A stretch of 51,671 nt of DNA from positions 1-51,671 of the forward strand of contig JBBDSH010000025.1 of assembly GCA_040905045.1 (NCBI GenBank), read 5' to 3'. Positions within the stretch are counted from its first letter, which is position 1. Every line of letters begins with the position of its first letter. This DNA comes from JBBDSH01 sp040905045. GTDB taxonomy: Bacteria > Pseudomonadota > Gammaproteobacteria > Eutrophobiales > Eutrophobiaceae. A model generated the notes under the pieces. It did no database searches and was not told the origin of the DNA. It saw only the letters and a program-made list of their open reading frames with translations. Position numbers and translations under genes: made by a program. Of this stretch, positions 8,833 through 16,426 are shown piece after piece.

Positions 8833-8995
8833 CATACTTTGGAGAGGGTCATGCCGCGGCTCACCTCGGACAGGATCCGGCGGCTGTTTTTCCGTTCCGG
8901 TCGCCGTCCCTGGCTCGGTCCCGCGCCTGTCCTGGTGCTAGTCACTCCAAAACAGCCGCCGGATCCTGTCCGAGGAGGGGTAAAAATAAAGTATG
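8833..8995 (-). repeat. Long inverted repeat with conserved core, copy A
   Basis: Perfect 27-base inverted arms (8864-8890 and 8949-8975, starting CCTCGGACAGGATCC) surround a 58-base core at 8891-8948. A short outer match extends the palindrome (CATACTTT at 8833-8840, AAAGTATG at 8988-8995). Read on the minus strand, the core matches that of copy B at 38470-38528 at about 47 of 59 positions by eye, including GCGCGGGACCG and GCCAGGGACGGC. The arms of the two copies are unrelated. The core is in sense orientation in the bfr 3' region, between bfr and bfd. Confidence 0.85.
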
Positions 8996-9039
8996 CAGTC
9001 GTCCTGTGAGGCCGGTTTTGCGGTCCGTTGCCGCCGCAA

Positions 9040-9504
9040 TCACATCTTGGACTGCAGGTAGTTCTCCAGGCCCACCTTGCCGATGAGCTCCAACTGCGTC
9101 TCCAGCCAGTCGATGTGCTCCTCCTCACCTTCCAGAATGTCCTCGAACAACTCCCGGGAAACATAGTCGCTGACCGACTCGCAGTAGGCGACCGCTTCGC
9201 GCAATACCGGCACGGCGGCGTTTTCCAGCTTCAGATCGCATTCCAGCACCTCTTTGCTGTTCTCGCCGATAAGCAGCTTGTCCAGTTCCTGCAGGTTGGG
9301 CAGCCCTTCCAGAAACAGGATGCGTTCGATCAGCCTGTCCGCATGCTTCATTTCATCGATGGACTCGTTGTATTCGTGCTCGGCCAGTTCCTTCAGCCCC
9401 CAGTCCTTGTACATACGCGAATGCAGGAAGTACTGGTTAATGGCAGTAAGTTCGTTTTTCAGAACCTGGTTCAGATACTCGATAACCTTCTTGTCGCCTT
9501 TCAT
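9040..9504 (-). CDS. bfr: Bacterioferritin
   Basis: Haem-containing ferritin that oxidises Fe2+ and stores Fe3+ in a 24-subunit shell in the cytoplasm. 154 residues, close to the usual 155-160. The ferroxidase ligands Glu18, Glu51, His54, Glu94, Glu127 and His130 and the haem ligand Met52 are all at canonical positions. The N-terminus MKGDKKVIEYLNQVLKNEL is typical. A Fur-box-like palindrome lies about 75 bases upstream. bfd follows on the same strand after a long inverted repeat, so storage and release are encoded side by side. Confidence 0.97.
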   Translation of the reverse strand: MKGDKKVIEYLNQVLKNELTAINQYFLHSRMYKDWGLKELAEHEYNESIDEMKHADRLIERILFLEGLPNLQELDKLLIGENSKEVLECDLKLENAAVPVLREAVAYCESVSDYVSRELFEDILEGEEEHIDWLETQLELIGKVGLENYLQSKM

Positions 9505-9580
9505 TGACTTCTCCGCAGTAAAACAATTTGCGCTAGAATAACCGAACGAGGAAAAGCGTTAAAGCATAAGTTGTTGATTT

Positions 9581-9599
9581 AATGATAATTACTATCATT
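9581..9599. promoter_or_regulatory. Fur-box-like palindrome between bfr and lemA
   Basis: AATGATAATTACTATCATT is a nearly perfect palindrome matching the Fur consensus. It lies about 75 bases before bfr and 68 before lemA, which diverge, so it could act on either; bfr is the likelier target. Confidence 0.75.
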
Positions 9600-9666
9600 A
9601 CCAATATACTTCAGGTAGCGTGACAACGCCCGGCTGCCGGGCTCAGCCCCGAAAGGAGGTAATCCG

Positions 9667-10239
9667 GTGGAGGTATCGACATTTATTATCCTCGGCATTC
9701 TCGTCGCCGTACTCCTGTATGCCGTTACCATCTACAACAACCTGGTCCGGCTGAAGCATAACGTCGACAAGGCCTGGGCCAATATCGATGTGCTGCTCAA
9801 GCAGCGCCACGACGAACTGCCCAAGCTCATAGAAACCTGCAAGCAGTACATGCAGTACGAGCAGGAAACCCTGGACAAGGTCATGCAGGCCCGCACCGCC
9901 GTTTCCAACGCGCGCGAACAGGGCGATGTCGCCGCACTGGGGCCGGCGGAGACGCAACTGCGCATGGGGCTGGGCAATCTGTTCGCCGTGGCCGAAGCCT
10001 ACCCGGACCTGAAGGCCAATGAGAGCTTTCAGCATTTGCAAAGCCGCATCTCCGGCCTGGAGAACGCCATCGCCGACCGGCGCGAGTTCTACAACGAAAG
10101 CGTCAATCTGAACAATGTCCGCATCGAACAGTTCCCGGACGTCATCATCGCCAATCAATTCGGCTTCGGTCCGAAGGAGCTGCTGGAATTCAGTGAGGAG
10201 GAAAAAGCCGACGTGGACGTAACGGAACTCTTTGGTTAG
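9667..10239 (+). CDS. LemA family protein
   Basis: LemA-family membrane protein of 190 residues, starting at GTG 9667, which is set by a strong AAAGGAGGT seven bases upstream. One N-terminal membrane segment (residues 4-20) is followed by YNNLVRLKHNVDKAWANIDVLLKQRHDELPKL, read here as the typical LemA helix region, and a helical cytoplasmic or periplasmic domain. The biochemical role is not established in this family. The next gene encodes a GIDE-domain membrane protein, a frequent neighbour of LemA. A heptamer array begins almost directly after the stop. Confidence 0.9.
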   Translation: MEVSTFIILGILVAVLLYAVTIYNNLVRLKHNVDKAWANIDVLLKQRHDELPKLIETCKQYMQYEQETLDKVMQARTAVSNAREQGDVAALGPAETQLRMGLGNLFAVAEAYPDLKANESFQHLQSRISGLENAIADRREFYNESVNLNNVRIEQFPDVIIANQFGFGPKELLEFSEEEKADVDVTELFG

Positions 10240-10241
10240 AG

Positions 10242-10371
10242 GGACAAGGTCCAAGGTGCAAGGTTCAAGGAACGGCGATGTTGAGGTTCAAGGTCCAAGA
10301 TAAAGTAGTCTCATATACTGAATGTACTCGCCCCTTGCCCCTGTTTTACCTTGAACCTTGCACCTTGAACC
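10242..10371. repeat. Inverted heptamer pair (CAAGGTT family) between lemA and the GIDE gene
   Basis: The left array (10242-10270, with more units at 10283-10299) reads CAAGGTC, CAAGGTG, CAAGGTT. The right array (10347-10371) is its complement, CCTTGAA, CCTTGCA, CCTTGAA, and runs up to the ATG at 10372. The unit is 7 bases, as in the GTGAGGA arrays, but the sequence family differs. The left array starts within a few bases of the lemA stop. Confidence 0.8.
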
Positions 10372-11298
10372 ATGGCCAGCATTATTGAATGGGCGCGGAC
10401 CAGTCCGGCGGACGATTTCTGGATCACGGCCGCGGTTCTGGTCGGCCTGACCGTCGCCGGTTTCATCGGCGCGTTTTATTATTTCCTGCGTAAACGCATC
10501 ATCGAGGATATACCTACTTCCCGGATCCGTTCCGCCGCCCAGGGTTATGTTGAACTCAACGGCATCAGCAAACTCATGGAAGGCCCGCCCATTATCGCGC
10601 CGCTCACGGGAACACCCTGCACCTGGTACAGTTACCAGATCGAGGAACGCCGCCGATCCCGCCGCCGCACCCGCTGGGTCACCATCGACAGGGGCACCAG
10701 TGAGGAATTGTTTCTGCTGGAAGACGAAACCGGTGCCTGTGTTATCGATCCCGAGGGCGCCGGCGTCACGCCCGCTGCCAGGGATATCTGGTACGGCGCC
10801 ACCGCAAGACCGTCAGGCGGACCCGGCGGCGGGCGGCGCTGGTTTTCCGGCGGCCGCTACCGCTATACGGAACAGCGCCTGCATCCGGGCGAGCCCCTGT
10901 ACGCCATCGGCCTGTTCGAAACCGTCGGCGGTGCTGGCGGCCATTTCAATGTCGACGGCGACGTTCGGGAAATGCTGCGCGAGTGGAAACGGGACAGCGA
11001 ACAATTACTGGAAAAGTTCGATCACAACAGGGACGGCGAGATCGACGTGCGGGAATGGGAAGCGGTGCGTCAGCAGGCCTTGCGCGAGGTCATGGCCCGG
11101 CACGCCGAACGCAAAACCGCCGAACCCATGAATCTCATGACCGCGACCCGTGACCGCCGCCGGCCCTATATCCTCTCCGCCGTTCCCCAGGATGACCTGG
11201 TGCGCCGATTCCACCATTATTCCATCGGCCTGATCCTGCTGTTCTTCTCCGCCGGCGCCGCCGCCACCTGGATCATCGGGCTGCGCCTTGGCTGGTAG
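10372..11298 (+). CDS. GIDE-domain (E3 ubiquitin ligase-like) membrane protein with an EF-hand
   Basis: Membrane protein of 308 residues resembling bacterial GIDE-domain proteins, named after a domain of eukaryotic mitochondrial E3 ligases. TM segments lie at about residues 18-40 and 284-305. The GIDE region includes GPPIIAPLTGTPCTWYSYQIEE and ELFLLEDETGACVIDPEGA. A canonical 12-residue EF-hand loop, DHNRDGEIDVRE, lies at about residues 226-237, suggesting calcium binding. No RING domain is present, so ligase activity is not implied. No Shine-Dalgarno site is visible: the heptamer array abuts the start codon. It follows lemA. Confidence 0.75.
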   Translation: MASIIEWARTSPADDFWITAAVLVGLTVAGFIGAFYYFLRKRIIEDIPTSRIRSAAQGYVELNGISKLMEGPPIIAPLTGTPCTWYSYQIEERRRSRRRTRWVTIDRGTSEELFLLEDETGACVIDPEGAGVTPAARDIWYGATARPSGGPGGGRRWFSGGRYRYTEQRLHPGEPLYAIGLFETVGGAGGHFNVDGDVREMLREWKRDSEQLLEKFDHNRDGEIDVREWEAVRQQALREVMARHAERKTAEPMNLMTATRDRRRPYILSAVPQDDLVRRFHHYSIGLILLFFSAGAAATWIIGLRLGW

Positions 11299-11326
11299 GA
11301 ATTAACATTGGAGTCAAACCTTGCCA

Positions 11327-11392
11327 GTAGGAGGCCCGCCCCCGGGCCGAATGCAAAACATGACCTTTTCGCGGCGGGGCGCCGCTCCTACA
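11327..11392. repeat. Inverted REP-like pair
   Basis: The left unit (11327-11352) reads GTAGGAGGCCCGCC then GGGCCGAAT. The right unit (11369-11392) is inverted, reading GTAGGAGCGGCGCC then GCCGCGAA on the minus strand. The facing pair resembles a BIME. It lies in the 192-base spacer before prlC. Confidence 0.7.
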
Positions 11393-11490
11393 ATCCAGCC
11401 ATGGAGTATGCTGGTTAAAGCATTACCCCAAACGCCCTTGTCGCGTTAGAATCTGCGGCCATTCTTTTTTAATCCGGATCGAAGACCTGT

Positions 11491-13542
11491 ATGAATAATC
11501 CCGCTTCCGGCCAGCAACCGCTGCCGCGTTTCAGTGAAATCAGTATCGACAATATCGAACCGCAACTGAATCGATTGCTGGACGAAAATCGTAAAACCCT
11601 GGCGGCACTGCTGGATGAAAACGATCACTACACCTGGGACAACCTCATCGCCCCGCTGGAAGAGATGGACGAACGCCTGAACCGCTTCTGGTCGCCGGTC
11701 AGTCATCTGCACTCGGTCAAGGACAGCGACGCCCTGCGTCTTGCCTATAACGCCTGCCTGCCGAAACTGACCGATTACGAAACGGAGATGGGCCAGAATG
11801 TCCGCCTCTACCGCGCCTGCAAACAGATCGCCGAGGGCGGCGAATACCAGGGAATGGATCCGGCCAGGAAAAAAATCATCGACAACCTGCTGCGCGACTT
11901 TCGCCTTTCCGGCGTGGATCTGGATGAGGAGAAAAAGCAGCGCTACCGCGATATCCAGCAAAAGCTGTCGAAGGCCGAGACCACCTTCGAGGAGAACCTG
12001 CTCGACGCCACTCACGGCTGGAGCAAACACATCACCGATGAAAACAGGCTGCGCGGCCTGCCGCCCTCGGCACTGAATCTGGCGGCCCAGAACGCCCGCG
12101 AGCAGAACAAGGATGGCTGGCTGCTGACCCTGGACATCCCCTCCTACCTGCCGGTCATGCAGTACGCCGGGGACGGGGAACTGCGGCATGAGATGTACGA
12201 GGCGTTTGTCACTCGCGCCTCGGAACAGGGTCCCACGGCCGGGCAGTGGGACAACAGCAACATCATGGTGGAAATCCTCAACCTGCGCGCGCAACTGGCC
12301 GAATTACTTGACTTCAGTAATTACGCCGACTATTCCCTGGCGCGAAAAATGGCCGACAGCCCGGACACGGTGATGGAGTTCCTGCAAAACCTGGCGCGGC
12401 ATTCGCGGCCCGTGGCGCAACAGGAATATCAGGAACTGATCGCCTTCGCACGGGACAGCGACAACGTCGAGTCCCTCAATGCCTGGGACATGGCCTTTTA
12501 CTCGGAACGTCTGCGACAGCACAGGTTTGCCTTCAGCCAGGAGGAACTGCGGCCCTATTTCCCGGTACCGCAGGTCATCGACGGTCTCTTTCAGGTAGTC
12601 AATAAACTCTACGGTCTGGAAATCCGGGAACGCAAGGGTGTGGACACCTGGCACCCGGACGTCACCTTCTACGACATCTTCAATGAAGACGGCAGCCTGC
12701 GCGGCAGCTTCTATCTGGATCTCTACGCCCGCCGGCACAAGCGCGGCGGCGCCTGGATGGACGAATGCCTGGTCCGCAAGCGCATCGGCGAGGCGGCCCA
12801 GGTCCCGGTCGCCTACCTGACCTGCAACTTCACGCCGCCGGTGGATGGCGAACCGTCCCTGCTGACCCACGACGAGGTCACCACCCTGTTCCATGAATTC
12901 GGCCACGGCCTGCATCACATGCTGACGCTCATCGACTATCCCAGCATCGCCGGCATCAACGGCGTGCCCTGGGACGCGGTGGAACTGCCCAGTCAGTTCA
13001 TGGAGAACTGGTGCTGGGAACGGGAATCCCTGGATCTGTTCGCCCGGCATTATAAGACCGGCGATCCCCTGCCGCAGGATTTACTGGAAAAAATGCAGCG
13101 GGCACGCAATTTCCAGAGCGGCATGCAAATGGTCCGGCAGCTGGAATTCAGCCTGTTCGACTTTCGTCTGCATCTGGAACCGCCGCCCGCGGACAGCAGC
13201 GATATCCAGAAATTGCTGGACCAGGTGCGACAGGAGGTGGCCGTGGTCGTCCCGCCGGACTACAATCGCTTCCAGCACAGCTTCTCGCACATCTTCGCCG
13301 GCGGCTATGCGGCCGGCTATTACAGCTACAAATGGGCCGAGGTTCTTTCCGCGGACGCCTTTTCCAAGTTCGAGGAAAACGGTATCTTTGACCGCCGTAC
13401 CGGAGATCAATTTCTTCACTGTATACTGGAACAAGGGGGTGCGCGCGATCCCATGGAGCTTTTTGTCGAATTCCGCGGCCGCAGGCCGACCATTGATGCT
13501 CTGCTCAGGCACAGCGGCATACAGGCGACTCCGGTCTCATGA
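11491..13542 (+). CDS. prlC: Oligopeptidase A (M3 family)
   Basis: Cytoplasmic zinc oligopeptidase that degrades short peptides, including cleaved signal peptides. 683 residues, the normal size. The M3 zinc motif HEFGHGLHHML is at about residues 469-479, preceded by LTHDEVTTLF; the downstream Glu is within ELPSQFMENW. The C-terminal region FSHIFAGGYAAGYYSYKWAE is typical. Its stop overlaps the next start by four bases (ATGA), so it is co-transcribed with the SH3 protein. Confidence 0.95.
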   Translation: MNNPASGQQPLPRFSEISIDNIEPQLNRLLDENRKTLAALLDENDHYTWDNLIAPLEEMDERLNRFWSPVSHLHSVKDSDALRLAYNACLPKLTDYETEMGQNVRLYRACKQIAEGGEYQGMDPARKKIIDNLLRDFRLSGVDLDEEKKQRYRDIQQKLSKAETTFEENLLDATHGWSKHITDENRLRGLPPSALNLAAQNAREQNKDGWLLTLDIPSYLPVMQYAGDGELRHEMYEAFVTRASEQGPTAGQWDNSNIMVEILNLRAQLAELLDFSNYADYSLARKMADSPDTVMEFLQNLARHSRPVAQQEYQELIAFARDSDNVESLNAWDMAFYSERLRQHRFAFSQEELRPYFPVPQVIDGLFQVVNKLYGLEIRERKGVDTWHPDVTFYDIFNEDGSLRGSFYLDLYARRHKRGGAWMDECLVRKRIGEAAQVPVAYLTCNFTPPVDGEPSLLTHDEVTTLFHEFGHGLHHMLTLIDYPSIAGINGVPWDAVELPSQFMENWCWERESLDLFARHYKTGDPLPQDLLEKMQRARNFQSGMQMVRQLEFSLFDFRLHLEPPPADSSDIQKLLDQVRQEVAVVVPPDYNRFQHSFSHIFAGGYAAGYYSYKWAEVLSADAFSKFEENGIFDRRTGDQFLHCILEQGGARDPMELFVEFRGRRPTIDALLRHSGIQATPVS

Positions 13543-14321
13543 GACCCCTGTACCGTAACCTGCCGGCCATGCTGTCGCTGCTCGCCCTGCTGCTCGGTGC
13601 GGCCGGCGCTTTTGCCCAGACTGTTTATATCACCGATCAGATCCGGGCCGGCCTGCACGAAGAAAAACAGCTGGACAGCCCCATTATCAAAACCGTGCCC
13701 ACCGGCACTGCGCTGGAGATCATCAAGCGCGAGGAGCAGGTCAGTTTTGTGCGCGAACCGGGCGGCGCCACCGGCTGGATCGACAATACATATCTGATGG
13801 GAGACAACCCCGGCACACCACCCGACGTGCAGGCGCAAAACCGCATCGACCAACTGGAAGAGGAACTGGCCGGAGCCCGCCGGGAAATCCGCACCCTGAA
13901 GGCGCAGGCACCGCGGGAGACACAACCGCCCGCCGATGTGCAGGAATTGCAGGACAGGAACAAGGAACTGCAGGCCCGCGTGAACGAGGAAAAACTCAAG
14001 GCCGGCGAATTGCAGGTGCAGATTGCGGAACTGCGCAAGCGCCTCGGCATGGACAACCAAAAGGAATCGCTTTACCGGGAAATCGAACAGCTCAACCAGA
14101 AAACCAGGCAACTGGAGATCCAGCTTGCCCGGGCCAGGGACGTGCCCGAGGAAGTGAAAAAACAGCAGGCCCTGGCGGCGCGCGGCGACAGCGGCCTGGG
14201 TAGCGATAACTGGAAACAATTGCTGGTCTATCTGGGTATCGCCCTGATTGTCGGTCTGATGCTGGGCGTCTATCTCATGGACGTCGTCAACCGCCGTCGG
14301 CACGGCGGCTTCCGGGTCTGA
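13539..14321 (+). CDS. YgiM-like SH3-domain membrane protein (TIGR04211 type)
   Basis: Predicted envelope protein of 260 residues. A signal peptide (about 1-25, ending AFAQ) is followed by a bacterial SH3 domain (about 26-90, with DQIRAGLHEEKQLDSPIIKT and GWIDNTYL). A long Glu/Gln/Arg-rich coiled coil (about 105-210) and a C-terminal TM segment (LLVYLGIALIVGLMLGVYLM) follow, with a short basic tail. This order fits the TIGR04211/YgiM family, whose role is not settled. Translationally coupled to prlC. Confidence 0.85.
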   Translation: MRPLYRNLPAMLSLLALLLGAAGAFAQTVYITDQIRAGLHEEKQLDSPIIKTVPTGTALEIIKREEQVSFVREPGGATGWIDNTYLMGDNPGTPPDVQAQNRIDQLEEELAGARREIRTLKAQAPRETQPPADVQELQDRNKELQARVNEEKLKAGELQVQIAELRKRLGMDNQKESLYREIEQLNQKTRQLEIQLARARDVPEEVKKQQALAARGDSGLGSDNWKQLLVYLGIALIVGLMLGVYLMDVVNRRRHGGFRV

Positions 14322-14346
14322 AACGACGCCGTAACGAGCCGCGCGA

Positions 14347-15117
14347 ATGTTCAAGATCGCCACCTGGAATGTGAATTCCATCCGCGTCCGACTGGATCAG
14401 GTGCTGCAGTGGCTGGAGAAAGAACAGCCGGATGTCCTGGCCCTGCAGGAAACCAAGCTGCCGGACGAGAATTTCCCCGTCGCCGGGTTTGAGGCGGCCG
14501 GCTACCGGGTCTGCAGCAACGGCCAGAAGACCTACAACGGCGTCGCCATCCTCAGCCGCCGACCGCTGAAAGTCATCGCCACGGAGTTCCCCGGTTACAA
14601 CGATCCCCAACGACGCGTCCTCTGCGCCGTCCACGAGGATATTGCCGTGCTCAACCTGTACGTGCCCAACGGCTCCGAGGTGGGATCGGAGAAATACGCC
14701 TACAAACTGGACTGGCTGGCGCAATTGCAGACCTATACGTCCGCCTTACTGCAGGAATACCCCCGCTGCGTGATGCTCGGCGATTTCAATATCGCCCCCG
14801 AAGACGAAGACGTGCACGATCCGGAGGTGTGGCGCGGCAAGGTGCTGTTCAGCGAACCCGAACGCGCCACCCTGCAAAAACTCATGGAACAGGGATTCGC
14901 CGACTGCTTCCGGCTGTTTCCCCGGGACGAGCCGCAGTTTTCCTGGTGGGACTACCGGGCCGCAGCCTTTCGCCGCAACCGCGGCCTGCGCATCGATCAC
15001 ATCCTGGCATCACAAGCACTGAAGGACCACTGCAGCGCCTGCGACATCGACATTGAACCGCGCCGCCTGGAACGCCCCTCCGACCACGCGCCGGTGGTCG
15101 CTACGTTTGATTTATGA
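14347..15117 (+). CDS. xthA: Exodeoxyribonuclease III
   Basis: AP endonuclease/3'-5' exonuclease of base-excision repair, 256 residues. Motifs: ATWNVNSIRVRL at the N-terminus, LALQETKLPDENFP with the metal-binding Glu, GDFNIAPEDEDVHDPE with catalytic Asp and Asn, LRIDHILAS, and the terminal SDHAPVVATF with catalytic His. All catalytic positions are present. It starts 25 bases after the SH3 gene on the same strand. Confidence 0.96.
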   Translation: MFKIATWNVNSIRVRLDQVLQWLEKEQPDVLALQETKLPDENFPVAGFEAAGYRVCSNGQKTYNGVAILSRRPLKVIATEFPGYNDPQRRVLCAVHEDIAVLNLYVPNGSEVGSEKYAYKLDWLAQLQTYTSALLQEYPRCVMLGDFNIAPEDEDVHDPEVWRGKVLFSEPERATLQKLMEQGFADCFRLFPRDEPQFSWWDYRAAAFRRNRGLRIDHILASQALKDHCSACDIDIEPRRLERPSDHAPVVATFDL

Positions 15118-15155
15118 GGCTGGGCCTGCTCATAGACATCCACACTACAATCATT

Positions 15156-15236
15156 GGTGAGGCGTAAGGAGTGAGGAGTGAGGTGGATAGCCCCGTGCGG
15201 TATTTTCGCCTCACTCCTCACTCCTTACCCCTCACT
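15156..15236. repeat. Inverted heptamer pair (GTGAGGA family) between xthA and rpmE
   Basis: The left array, 15156-15183, has units GTGAGGC, GTAAGGA, GTGAGGA, GTGAGG. The right array, 15208-15236, is the inverted counterpart. The spacer is about 25 bases, so the RNA or single strand could form a near-complete hairpin of four heptamers per arm. Confidence 0.85.
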
Positions 15237-15366
15237 TGCCACAGACAGCCGCAGCCAGTCGCTCCTGTCATATCCTTCCCGCCCGGAACGTTGCAAGACC
15301 CGGGAGAATAGCCTAAACTTGCCCGCCCTGATTCACAGGATCTGATACAAGCAACCGGAAAACCCC

Positions 15367-15579
15367 ATGAAAGCCAAGATTCACCCAGCCTACAAGGAAA
15401 TCACCGTCAACTGCAGTTGCGGCAACAGTTTCCAGACCCGCTCCACCTACAGCGACGAGGTCATGCATATTGACGTCTGCTCCCAGTGCCATCCCTTCTA
15501 CACGGGCAAGCAGAAGATCCTGGATACGGCCGGACGCGTCGACAAATTCCGGCGCAAGTACGGTGGCGCGCAAAAGTAA
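15367..15579 (+). CDS. rpmE: 50S ribosomal protein L31 (zinc-binding form)
   Basis: Ribosomal protein L31, 70 residues. Four cysteines (C in NCSCGNSF and in DVCSQCHPFYTG) mark the zinc-binding type, as opposed to the zinc-free paralogue made under zinc limitation. A Rho-independent terminator follows at 15606-15632. Confidence 0.96.
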   Translation: MKAKIHPAYKEITVNCSCGNSFQTRSTYSDEVMHIDVCSQCHPFYTGKQKILDTAGRVDKFRRKYGGAQK

Positions 15580-16402
15580 CCCTGGCCCGATCCCGGGATT
15601 CAAGAAAGGCGCTCCCGTTGAGCGCCTTTTTTATTGCCTGCTGTCGTGTCTGCTGTTCATTCCGGGGGTGGCGCCCGCCGCCGATTCCTGCGCTCCCGGG
15701 AGTCCGGACAGCCGGGTCACCATTGAGTATGTTATCGACGGCGATACCGTCATCCTCGGCGACGACACCCATCTGCGACTCGTCGGCATCGATACCCCGG
15801 AAATTGATCACAAGGAATCCGACAACACCGAACCCGGCGCCGTCGAGGCCCGCCGCTTCCTCAACGACCTGCTCGACAGCGGGGAACACCTTCTGGTTCT
15901 GGACGAGGAACACGAGGATCGTCACGGCCGCCTGCTGGGCCATCTGTTCCTGAATAACGGTACCAACGTACAGGCCCGGCTGCTGGCCGAAGGCCGTGCC
16001 GTGCCGCTGGTCATACCGCCGAACCTGCGCTTCCTGGACTGTTACCAGGCCGCCGCGGAATCCGCCCGGAAACAGGGCCGCGGCCTCTGGGGGCAGCCGC
16101 GGTACCAGGCCCTGGAGGCCGCGGAACTGGATGCCGGAACCCGCGGTTACCGGGTCATCGAGGGCACGGTCACCCGCATCGGCAAGAGCCGTACTTCCAT
16201 ATGGGTGAACCTGGGAGACGGATTCGCTTTACGTATCCTGCGCGGGGATCTGCCCCGTTTTACCGATCCGGACATTGAAAGCCTGAAGGGACGCCGTATT
16301 CAGGCCCGCGGCCGGGTCTATCGCCGCAATAACCAGCTTCGCATACAGATACGTCATCCCGCCGATCTGTTTGTCTTGCCATTGGGGGAAGGAAACCGCT
16401 AA
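15563..16402 (+). CDS. Thermonuclease-family (SNase-like) exported nuclease
   Basis: Staphylococcal-nuclease-fold protein. The domain (about residues 50-175) has IEYVIDGDTVIL, LVGIDTPEI and HGRLLGHLFL, matching the Asp/Arg/Glu active-site strands; a small OB-like region follows (about 190-270). A hydrophobic stretch (LFYCLLSCLLFIPGVAPAA) is a likely signal peptide. The start is uncertain: no ATG lies just before it. The nearest in-frame start is GTG 15563, which overlaps the rpmE end by 17 bases, and the reading frame then runs through the rpmE terminator hairpin. A farther ATG at 15470 is less likely. 279 residues from 15563. Confidence 0.78.
   Translation: MARKSNPGPIPGFKKGAPVERLFYCLLSCLLFIPGVAPAADSCAPGSPDSRVTIEYVIDGDTVILGDDTHLRLVGIDTPEIDHKESDNTEPGAVEARRFLNDLLDSGEHLLVLDEEHEDRHGRLLGHLFLNNGTNVQARLLAEGRAVPLVIPPNLRFLDCYQAAAESARKQGRGLWGQPRYQALEAAELDAGTRGYRVIEGTVTRIGKSRTSIWVNLGDGFALRILRGDLPRFTDPDIESLKGRRIQARGRVYRRNNQLRIQIRHPADLFVLPLGEGNR
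15606..15632 (+). terminator. Rho-independent terminator after rpmE
   Basis: AGGCGCT and AGCGCCT form a 7-bp stem with a short loop, followed by six T. It lies 27 bases after the rpmE stop, yet inside the first codons of the nuclease frame, so nuclease expression would depend on readthrough. Confidence 0.8.
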
Positions 16403-16426
16403 CTTATACCAAGGTCAAACGGGATT

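Noticed and set aside
9028..9507. Long open frames antisense to bfr and other genes
   Set aside because: They mirror high-GC coding sequence in other frames and have no family features; the sense genes have complete catalytic motifs.
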